Below the pieces are notes generated by a model. It was not told where the DNA came from. It saw nothing but the letters and a program-made list of their open reading frames with translations, and ran no database searches. The position numbers and the translations under genes were made by a program. Of a stretch of 64,000 nucleotides of DNA, positions 6,893 through 13,781 are shown one piece after another (position 1 is the stretch's first letter; each line of letters begins with the position of its first letter). The DNA is from DATAGZ01 sp036263455 (lineage in GTDB: Bacteria; Pseudomonadota; Alphaproteobacteria; Dongiales; Dongiaceae), in assembly GCA_036263455.1 (NCBI GenBank), contig DATAGZ010000010.1, forward strand, positions 62,001 to 126,000, written 5' to 3'.

Positions 6893-8230
6893 TTAATCGA
6901 GATTCTTAAGAACGTCGCTCAGGATATCGAAGATCTTGTCGATATCGGGCTTTTCTACAATCAGTGGCGGCGACATTGCGATGATGTCTCCCGTGGTGCG
7001 GATGAGCAGGCCCTTTTCATAGGCGTCCAAGAAAGCCTTAAATGCACGGGCCGTCGGTTTGCCGGGAATCGGGGCCAATTCGATGGCGCCGATCAAACCC
7101 AAATTGCGGATGTCGATGACGTTGCGAATGCCCTTGAGCGCATGCAGCGCATCTTCCCAATATTGGCCGAGCACGCTGCCCTTTTCGAACAGACCTTCCC
7201 TTTTATAGATTTCGAGCGCCGCAAGTCCGGCGGCGCAGGCGATCGGATGGGCCGAATAGGTATAGCCGTGGAAGAGCTCGATCATGTTCTCGGCGGCATT
7301 CTGCATGAAGGCGTCGTAGATCTGCTTCTTCGCGAAAACCGCGCCCATTGGGATCGCGCCGTTGGTCAATCCCTTGGCGGTGGTAACGAGGTCGGGGACG
7401 ACCCCGAAATAATCCACCCCAAACGGTGCCCCCAGCCGGCCGAAGCCGGTAATAACCTCATCGAAGATCAGCAGAATATCGTGGCGGTCGCAAATCGCGC
7501 GCAGCCGTTCCAGATAGCCTTTGGGCGGCACCAAGACCCCCGTCGAGCCAGCCACCGGTTCGACGATCACCGCGGCAATCGTACTCGCGTCATGCAAGGC
7601 GACGATGCGTTCGAGTTCATCGGCGAGATGAGCCCCGTGGGGCGGCTGTCCTCGGCTGAAGGCGTTCTTCTCGATATCGTGGGTGTGGGGAAGGTGATCC
7701 ACGCCAGCCAGCAGCGTACCGAAATGCTTGCGATTGCTTACGATTCCGCCCACCGAAATGCCACCGAATCCGACGCCGTGATAGCCCCGTTCGCGCCCGA
7801 TCAGGCGCTGCTTGCTGCCCTGGCCGCGGATGCGGTGATAGGCCAGGGCGATTTTGAGGGCCGTATCGACCGATTCGGATCCTGAATTGGTGAAAAAGAC
7901 ATGGTCCAGGCCACCGGGCATGAGCGCGGCGAGACGCGACGCCAGCTCGAACGCGGCCGGGTGTCCCATCTGGAAAGCCGGTGCGTAATCCATCTGCTCG
8001 ATTTGTCGCGCCACGGCTTCCGAAATTTCCTTGCGCCCATGGCCGGCATTCACGCACCACAGGCCGGCCGTCGCATCGAGTATTTTCCGCCCTTCGATCG
8101 AGGTGTAGTACATATTCTTGGCTTCGACGAGAAGGCGCGGCTTGGACTTAAATTGCCGATTGGCCGAGAATGGCATCCAAAAGGCTTCAAGATTATTAGG
8201 CGTTACATCGAACGTAGGTTTTGCTGACAT
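6893..8230 (-). CDS. Omega-amino acid--pyruvate aminotransferase (class III)
   Basis: 445 residues from MSAKPTFDVTPNNLEAFWMPF. This opening, ATAGLWCVNAGH, TNSGSESVDTALKIA, LIFDEVITGFGRLG and the PLP-lysine region TTAKGLTNGAIPMGAV are those of beta-alanine/omega-amino-acid:pyruvate transaminases. The reaction would give malonate semialdehyde (from beta-alanine) and L-alanine. The start at 8230 has AGGAAATC next to the ATG; an upstream in-frame ATG would overlap rsfS. It is followed by ald, and a reductive pyrimidine cluster that could supply beta-alanine lies 11 kb away. Exact substrate (beta-alanine, GABA, other amines) cannot be settled from sequence. Confidence 0.9.
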   Translation of the reverse strand: MSAKPTFDVTPNNLEAFWMPFSANRQFKSKPRLLVEAKNMYYTSIEGRKILDATAGLWCVNAGHGRKEISEAVARQIEQMDYAPAFQMGHPAAFELASRLAALMPGGLDHVFFTNSGSESVDTALKIALAYHRIRGQGSKQRLIGRERGYHGVGFGGISVGGIVSNRKHFGTLLAGVDHLPHTHDIEKNAFSRGQPPHGAHLADELERIVALHDASTIAAVIVEPVAGSTGVLVPPKGYLERLRAICDRHDILLIFDEVITGFGRLGAPFGVDYFGVVPDLVTTAKGLTNGAIPMGAVFAKKQIYDAFMQNAAENMIELFHGYTYSAHPIACAAGLAALEIYKREGLFEKGSVLGQYWEDALHALKGIRNVIDIRNLGLIGAIELAPIPGKPTARAFKAFLDAYEKGLLIRTTGDIIAMSPPLIVEKPDIDKIFDILSDVLKNLD

Positions 8231-8291
8231 GATTTCCTGGCTTTTAAGCAGAGCGGCGACATTCGGCAAGCGTTGTCGATGCTGCAGTGCA

Positions 8292-8693
8292 TTATGACGG
8301 CGTGACTTCGGAGACGAGCGCCCCCCACATCTTCTCGAGATTGTAGAGGGCGCGAATTTCCGGTCGGAAGAGGTGAATGATGATATCGCCCGCATCCACC
8401 AACACCCAATCGCCCTGCGCCTTGCCCTCTATTCCAATGGGTCGGGCCACGAGCGTGCCCAATTCCTGTTCGAGATGCTGTGCCATGGCTCCGAGCTGCC
8501 GGCTCGAGCGGCCGGTCGCGACGATCATATGATCGGCGATCAGACTCTTGCCGTGAAGATCGATAGTAACGACATTTTCCGCCTTGTCGTCGTCCAGAAT
8601 GCGCAAAGCAGTCGCGAGCAGATCGGGCCTCCCCGGTCGGGCTCGGACGGAGGCTTTCTTTCTGCCGGTGGTCTTTTTTACGGAAATGGTCAA
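8292..8693 (-). CDS. rsfS: Ribosomal silencing factor RsfS
   Basis: About 133 residues. The RsfS/Iojap core is clear: ILDDDKAENVVTIDL, SLIADHMIVATGRSSRQ, QGDWVLVDAGDIIIHLF and RALYNLEKMW. The family binds ribosomal protein L14 and blocks subunit joining in starvation. It directly follows nadD, a very common pairing. No ATG or GTG begins the conserved frame. The candidates are TTG at 8693, overlapping the nadD stop but only one base from GGAGG, or ATT at 8687, seven bases from GGAGG. The start is therefore uncertain by two codons. Confidence 0.9.
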   Translation of the reverse strand: MTISVKKTTGRKKASVRARPGRPDLLATALRILDDDKAENVVTIDLHGKSLIADHMIVATGRSSRQLGAMAQHLEQELGTLVARPIGIEGKAQGDWVLVDAGDIIIHLFRPEIRALYNLEKMWGALVSEVTPS

Positions 8694-9307
8694 TCCTCCC
8701 GCGGAGCAAAGGACGCCCGGATTGCGCTGGCTGAGATGGGATTCATGCGTTCGTGGAGATAAATCCAAGCGGGCGGTGAAGCAAAGGCAAACAAAAGGCT
8801 TTCTCGTTCCTTGTGGCGGTATGCGCCAAAAAATCGGGCTGCCTGGCTTGCCAGGCCTTTGTAAGTATAGCCGGGCCGATCCATGACCGCAATTGGCATG
8901 GTGGCAAATAAAGCACGCCAATCTTTCCATCGGTGGAGTTGCGCCAGATTATCGGCGCCCATCACCCAGACGAAGCGGTATGCCGGATAAAGCCGACGGA
9001 TCCGGCGGAGCGTGGATGCGGTATGGATCGTGCCGAGCCGCGTCTCGAGATCGGTTACGTGGATGTAGGGATACGCTCGGACGAGCTCGGTGGCAACGCG
9101 GAGCCGCTGGCCGAGATCGGCCATGCCCTCGCGCGCCTTCATTGGATTTTGCGGGGCCACCAGCCACCAGATTTCATCCAAGCCCAAGGCCGCATATGCA
9201 GCGAGGCTGATGTCGACATGGCCGCCATGGGCGGGGTTGAAAGAACCGCCGAGGATGCCAACTCGTCGAGAAAGGGTGGAAAAGCGCGCAGAAGGGAACA
9301 TAGTCAT
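8690..9307 (-). CDS. nadD: Nicotinate-nucleotide adenylyltransferase
   Basis: 205 residues. NadD joins nicotinate mononucleotide and ATP to form deamido-NAD in NAD synthesis. The nucleotidyltransferase signature GGSFNPAHGGH sits at about 19-29 and the second signature ISASAIR near the C-terminus. Two close ATGs (9307 and 9301) are possible; neither has a ribosome site, because the tRNA-Thr gene ends only six bases upstream. It overlaps rsfS. The usual proA upstream neighbour is missing; tRNA-Thr takes its place. Confidence 0.93.
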   Translation of the reverse strand: MTMFPSARFSTLSRRVGILGGSFNPAHGGHVDISLAAYAALGLDEIWWLVAPQNPMKAREGMADLGQRLRVATELVRAYPYIHVTDLETRLGTIHTASTLRRIRRLYPAYRFVWVMGADNLAQLHRWKDWRALFATMPIAVMDRPGYTYKGLASQAARFFGAYRHKERESLLFAFASPPAWIYLHERMNPISASAIRASFAPRED

Positions 9308-9313
9308 AGATGA

Positions 9314-9388
9314 TGGTGCCGGCTGCGGGATTTGAACTCGCGACCTACCGCTTACAAGGCGGTTGCTCTACCCCTGAGCTAAGCCGGC
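9314..9388 (-). tRNA. tRNA-Thr (anticodon TGT)
   Basis: 75 bases including an encoded CCA. The acceptor arm GCCGGCT pairs with AGCCGGC, the D arm is GCTC/GAGC, and the anticodon stem ACCGC/GCGGT encloses the loop CTTGTAA, so the anticodon is TGT, reading ACA. The T arm GCGAG/CCCGC holds one A-C mismatch at the 52:62 pair. The nadD start follows six bases after the CCA. Confidence 0.95.
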
Positions 9389-9470
9389 ATGGACCTGTCT
9401 TACCATGGGCGATCGTTTGACGACAAGGCGGCGTGCTTGGTCTGGATAAGTATATAGTCAGCGGTACTTG

Positions 9471-9496
9471 AAATTGATGAGTAAAATTGATGAGTA
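9471..9496 (+). repeat. Exact 13-bp tandem duplication over a start codon
   Basis: AAATTGATGAGTA occurs at 9471-9483 and again at 9484-9496. The second copy contains the ATG (9490) of the next gene; the first copy contains an ATG in another frame. This is a recent-looking tandem duplication. Confidence 0.9.
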
Positions 9497-9786
9497 TCGT
9501 CGTAGTTTGGGAATTCACCGTCAAGTCGCGCAAGCGGGCGCAATTCGAGAAGGCTTATCGCAGCAGGGGACCCTGGGCTTGCCTCATGAAAAAGGGAAAA
9601 GGGTTCGAAGGCTTAATGTTAATCCGCAAAGGCACCGGCACATACGTGACGCTCGACCGGTGGAAAAGCCAGCGCGCTTATGACGACTTCCATAAAGATC
9701 ATGCCTCCGCTTATACCGCTCTGGATTGTGCCTGCCAGGGATTGACCGCCAGCGAACGGCTGATGGGGATCTTTACCGTCATCTAG
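9490..9786 (+). CDS. Antibiotic biosynthesis monooxygenase-like (ABM) domain protein
   Basis: 98 residues with the look of a dimeric alpha/beta-barrel ABM protein: a beta strand (SIVVVWEFTVK), a helix with the ACL segment, GFEGLMLIRKGTGTYVTLDRW, and a C-terminal helix with AYDDFHKDHASAYTAL. Such proteins act as small monooxygenases, haem enzymes or ligand binders; the substrate is not predictable. ATG 9490 is chosen; TTG 9487 is an in-frame alternative. Both lie in the 13-bp duplication, and no good ribosome site is seen. The next gene is a crotonase on the same strand, 122 bases on. Confidence 0.72.
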   Translation: MSIVVVWEFTVKSRKRAQFEKAYRSRGPWACLMKKGKGFEGLMLIRKGTGTYVTLDRWKSQRAYDDFHKDHASAYTALDCACQGLTASERLMGIFTVI

Positions 9787-9847
9787 GGATGATGATCCGT
9801 AGAGCTTTGGCTCCATTCTCTCCGTAAAGGAAATACTTTCTCTATAG

Positions 9848-9875
9848 TTGAGTTATCGTCGTCTTCTGATAAAAT
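9848..9875 (+). promoter_or_regulatory. Sigma-70-like promoter before the crotonase gene
   Basis: TTGAGT (9848-9853) and TAAAAT (9870-9875) are separated by 16 bases in an AT-rich stretch, about 33 bases before the ATG at 9909. Confidence 0.4.
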
Positions 9876-9908
9876 AACGACGTATACTTTCATAAGTCGG
9901 AGGGGAAT

Positions 9909-10721
9909 ATGACTAAATTTGCAGATTATTCGCAGAAATATCGCCACATCAAGATGAGCCGCAGCGAAGAAGGTGTGCTCGAACTGACACTTCACTCCAA
10001 CGGCAAAACGTTGGTGTGGGGGGCAGGCCCGCATGAGGAATTCTGTCACGCCTTCCGGGATATCGGGGCCGACCGGGAGAACCGGGTGATCATTATGACC
10101 GGCACCGGCTCCTCATTCATCGAGGAGGTCGATCCCGATAATGTAGGGAGCCGCCTGCCCGCGACCAGCATGACGCCGCATACATGGGATCATATCTATT
10201 GGAACGCAAAACACCTTCTGATGGATTTGCTGGATATCGAAGTGCCGATGATTGCGGCGGTGAATGGTCCGGTGTTTATCCATGCGGAGCTGGCGGTTCT
10301 CTGCGATATCGTCCTGGCCGCCGACCATGCTGTCTTTCAGGATGCGCCGCATTTTCCGAGTGGTCTGGTACCCGGGGACGGTGTGCACGTGGTCTGGCCC
10401 TTGGTGCTGGGCGTCAATCGCGGCCGCTATTTTCTCCTGACCGGTGAAAAATTGACCGCACAGGAAGCACATCGATTGGGCGTGGTGGCTGAAATCATGC
10501 CGCAGGCAAAACTGATGACCCGGGCTCGGGCACTGGCCAAGCAATTGCTGAAGCAGCCTCCCTTGACCTTGCGGTATGCGCGGGTTTTGCTGACCCAGCA
10601 ATTGAAGCGCGCCATGCTCGATCAGCTGGGTCCGGGCCTGGCTTTGCAGGGGCTGGGTGCCAATGCGTACTGGCCGCCCGCCGACGGGGTCAAGAATACA
10701 CGCATCAAGGAAGAAGTTTAG
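9909..10721 (+). CDS. Crotonase-family enzyme resembling 6-oxocamphor hydrolase
   Basis: 270 residues of enoyl-CoA hydratase/isomerase fold (MIAAVNGPVFIHAELAVLCDIV, then DAPHFPSGLVPGDGVHVVWP). From memory of the family, 6-oxocamphor hydrolase, a beta-diketone C-C hydrolase that does not need CoA, uses His122, His145 and Asp154. Here His125, His148 and Asp157 have exactly the same spacings (23 and 9), and the surrounding motif matches. The expected Glu244 position falls on Gln247 if the same offset holds. A retro-Claisen hydrolase of a cyclic diketone is therefore plausible, but an ordinary hydratase cannot be excluded. GGAGGGG lies before the ATG. The neighbours give no pathway hint. Confidence 0.82.
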   Translation: MTKFADYSQKYRHIKMSRSEEGVLELTLHSNGKTLVWGAGPHEEFCHAFRDIGADRENRVIIMTGTGSSFIEEVDPDNVGSRLPATSMTPHTWDHIYWNAKHLLMDLLDIEVPMIAAVNGPVFIHAELAVLCDIVLAADHAVFQDAPHFPSGLVPGDGVHVVWPLVLGVNRGRYFLLTGEKLTAQEAHRLGVVAEIMPQAKLMTRARALAKQLLKQPPLTLRYARVLLTQQLKRAMLDQLGPGLALQGLGANAYWPPADGVKNTRIKEEV

Positions 10722-10791
10722 CCGCTCCCTTTCTGCCCTGAGTTGATCTTTCGCTCCAGTATCTTTATGGTGCAATGCAATAGGGGCTAAG

Positions 10792-11661
10792 GTGGACAAG
10801 GCGCTTTCCTTCCAGGGGCTGATACGTACCCTCCAGAACTACTGGGCGGAGCAGGGATGTATCCTCCTGCAGCCTTATGACATGGAGGTGGGGGCGGGGA
10901 CCTTTCACTGGGCAACGACGTTGCGGGCCCTGGGTCCCAGGCCCTGGAACGCGGCCTATGTACAGCCTTCCCGCCGGCCCAAGGATGGCCGCTATGGCGA
11001 AAACCCCAACCGCCTCCAGCACTACTATCAGTTCCAGGTGATTTTGAAGCCCTCGCCCGCCGATAGCCAGGAGCTCTATCTGGGCTCGCTCGATGCCATC
11101 GGCATCGATCGCCGGCGCCACGACATCCGCTTCGTCGAAGACGATTGGGAAAGCCCGACGTTGGGCGCCTGGGGCTTGGGTTGGGAGGTCTGGCTCGATG
11201 GAATGGAAGTCAGCCAGTTCACCTATTTCCAGCAAGTCGGCGGGATAGATTGCAATCCGGTCTCGACGGAATTGACCTATGGGCTCGAACGCTTGGCGAT
11301 GTATGTCCAGGGGGTGGAAAACATCTTCGATCTGCGCTTCAACGACGCGGGGGTTTCCTATCGAGATGTCTATTGGGACGCTGAGCGGCAATATAGTGCA
11401 TTCAATTTTGAGCGCGCAGACACCGACACGCTCAAGCGCCATTTTGGTGATGCCGAACGGGAATGCACTGCCCTCTTGGCCGGCGAGGCCCTGCCTCTGC
11501 CGGCATATGACCAGTGCCTGAAGGCGAGCCATCTTTTCAATCTGCTGGATGCGCGCGGGGTCATCTCGGTTCTCGAGCGGCAATCCTATATCGGTCGGGT
11601 GCGCGCATTGGCCAAGGCCTGCTGCGAAGCCTATGTCGCCCGCGATGCTTTGGTGGTGTGA
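10792..11661 (+). CDS. glyQ: Glycine--tRNA ligase alpha subunit
   Basis: 289 residues, full length for the alpha chain of the alpha2beta2 bacterial GlyRS that charges tRNA-Gly. Typical blocks are FQGLIRTLQNYWAEQGCILL, AAYVQPSRRPKDGRYGENPN and VSQFTYFQQVGG. The start is GTG, with AGGGG upstream. It is the first gene of glyQ-glyS-ppdK; glyS starts two bases after its stop. Confidence 0.96.
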   Translation: MDKALSFQGLIRTLQNYWAEQGCILLQPYDMEVGAGTFHWATTLRALGPRPWNAAYVQPSRRPKDGRYGENPNRLQHYYQFQVILKPSPADSQELYLGSLDAIGIDRRRHDIRFVEDDWESPTLGAWGLGWEVWLDGMEVSQFTYFQQVGGIDCNPVSTELTYGLERLAMYVQGVENIFDLRFNDAGVSYRDVYWDAERQYSAFNFERADTDTLKRHFGDAERECTALLAGEALPLPAYDQCLKASHLFNLLDARGVISVLERQSYIGRVRALAKACCEAYVARDALVV

Positions 11662-11663
11662 CG

Positions 11664-13781
11664 ATGGCGGAGCTGCTGCTCGAATTCCTGACCGAGGAAA
11701 TTCCCGCGGGCATGCAGAAGCCTGCCGCGGCCGACCTGGAGAGGCTCGCCAAAAGCGTTTTTAGCGAACATGGGATCAGTCCCTCTTCGCTTCACGCATT
11801 CACGACTCCCCGCCGCTTGGTGCTGCTCGCATGCGGGTTGCCGCTTGCGACGCCGGGCAGCGAGGAAGAACGGCGCGGCCCGCGCGTCGATGCGCCGGAG
11901 CCGGCCATCGCGGGCTTTTTGAAATCGACGGGCCTTGCGACGCTCGATCGCTGCATGCAGAAGGATACGGATAAGGGCCGCTTCTGGTTTGCTTTATTGC
12001 GCCGCGAACCCGTGCCGATGACAATTATCGCTTCGCAACTCGTTTCCACTGTTCTCGCGGCGCTTCCCTGGCCAAAGAGCATGCGGTTTGCGGGACAGAC
12101 CCAGCGCTGGGTCCGTCCCCTGCGCCAGATCCTCGTCCTTTTCGACGGCCGCGCGGTCGAGGGCGGGATCGTCTTCGGCGGCACGCCCTATCGGTTCCAG
12201 GCGGAGACAGTGGGTCATCGGGTCCTGGCCCCGGGCCGGCTGCCCGTCGAAAATTTCAGCGATTACCAGGAAAAGCTCCTGCGGGGTCATGTGATCCTCG
12301 ATCAGGAAACCCGCCGGGCGCGTCTCAAGCGCGATCTCGAAAAAGCCGCGGCGGCGGAAGGTCTGATCATCGCCGACGATCCGGCGCTGCTGGAAGAAGT
12401 GAATGGGCTCAGCGAATGGCCGGTCGTGCTAAGAGGCGCGATTGCCGAGGAATTCCTGTCCCTGCCCAAAGAAGTGCTGATCGAGACCATGCGTCACCAT
12501 CAGAAGTTCTTCGCCCTGCTCAAGCCCGACGGTGCGCTGGCGAACCGGTTCCTGCTGGTCGCGGATAACGAGGCCGTCGATGGCGGGAGCGCGATCATCG
12601 CGGGCAACGAGCGGGTGCTGCGCGCGCGCCTCTCCGATGCGCGCTTCTTCTGGGACCAGGACCGGAAAATCCCGCTCAAGGAACGCCTTCCCCAGTTGGA
12701 AGCGATCGTGTTCCACGCCAAATTGGGCAACCTCGCGCAGCGTGCTGCTCGCCTCGCTGTCCTGGCCGAGAAACTGGCGCCGGCCGTCGGGGCGGATCCT
12801 ACGGAATGCGGTCAGGCCGGCCGGTTGGCCAAGGCGGATCTGGTGACGGCGATGGTCGGAGAATTCCCCGAGCTACAGGGGATCATGGGCGGTCATTATG
12901 CAGCGGCCGAGGGGAGGCCCGCGACAGTGGCCGGTGCTATCGCCGACCAGTACCGTCCGCTCGGCCCTGCCGATGCCTGCCCGCGCGCCCCGGTCGCAAT
13001 CGCCCTGGCGCTCGCCGACAAGATCGACGTACTGACCGGCTTTTTCGCCATGGAGGAGAAACCGACCGGTTCCAAGGACCCCTACGGTCTGCGCCGCGCT
13101 GCGCTGGGTATAATCCGGCTCATTTTGGAAAACGATCTACGGCTGCGCCTCCATGATGTCTTGGCCGCGGCCTATAGCGGGTATTATGCCCTGGGCGAGA
13201 CCTTCGACATGGCGGTTCCGGGCCGCTCGCACCGTCCCAAGAAAGTGATCGCCGACATCCTCGCCTTCCTCGCCGATCGGCTCAAGGTGGCTCTCAAGGA
13301 TCAGGGCGTGCGCCACGATTTGATCGCCGCCGTGTTTGCGCTGGGCAATGCTGACGATCTGGTGCGGTTGGTTGCGCGCGTTCGGGCATTGCAGGCGCTG
13401 ATGGAAAGTGCCGAGGGAAAGACCCTGCTGGCCGCTTACAAAAGGGCGACGAATATCGTGCGGATCGAGGAAAAGAAGGACGGCCGTTCTTACGAGGAAG
13501 AAATAGAGCCCGCCCTCTTGCGGGAGCCCGCGGAGAAGCAGCTCCACGAAGCGATGAGTGCGGCGGCGCAGGAAGCGGGACCAAGGCTGGCGCGTGAGGA
13601 ATTCGGCGAGGCGATGGCCTGTTTTGCGAGAATCCACGGGGTCGTCGATGCCTTCTTCGAGAAGGTGACCGTGAACGACGCCAATCCCGCGCTGAGGGCC
13701 AATCGGTTACGATTGCTTGCTTTCCTGCGTGGCGCGCTGGGAACTATCGCGGATTTTTCGAAGATAGAGGGGACGGCATGA
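11664..13781 (+). CDS. glyS: Glycine--tRNA ligase beta subunit
   Basis: 705 residues, usual length. It starts MAELLLEFLTEEIPAGMQ, the family N-terminus, and contains ETMRHHQKFF, NERVLRARLSDARFFWDQD and the DK(I/L)D...FFA...TGSKDPYGLRRAA segment. The beta chain binds tRNA and pairs with GlyQ. The start at 11664 (not the longer frame from 11514) is set by the homologous N-terminus and by its position just after glyQ. Its stop overlaps the ppdK start. Confidence 0.96.
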   Translation: MAELLLEFLTEEIPAGMQKPAAADLERLAKSVFSEHGISPSSLHAFTTPRRLVLLACGLPLATPGSEEERRGPRVDAPEPAIAGFLKSTGLATLDRCMQKDTDKGRFWFALLRREPVPMTIIASQLVSTVLAALPWPKSMRFAGQTQRWVRPLRQILVLFDGRAVEGGIVFGGTPYRFQAETVGHRVLAPGRLPVENFSDYQEKLLRGHVILDQETRRARLKRDLEKAAAAEGLIIADDPALLEEVNGLSEWPVVLRGAIAEEFLSLPKEVLIETMRHHQKFFALLKPDGALANRFLLVADNEAVDGGSAIIAGNERVLRARLSDARFFWDQDRKIPLKERLPQLEAIVFHAKLGNLAQRAARLAVLAEKLAPAVGADPTECGQAGRLAKADLVTAMVGEFPELQGIMGGHYAAAEGRPATVAGAIADQYRPLGPADACPRAPVAIALALADKIDVLTGFFAMEEKPTGSKDPYGLRRAALGIIRLILENDLRLRLHDVLAAAYSGYYALGETFDMAVPGRSHRPKKVIADILAFLADRLKVALKDQGVRHDLIAAVFALGNADDLVRLVARVRALQALMESAEGKTLLAAYKRATNIVRIEEKKDGRSYEEEIEPALLREPAEKQLHEAMSAAAQEAGPRLAREEFGEAMACFARIHGVVDAFFEKVTVNDANPALRANRLRLLAFLRGALGTIADFSKIEGTA

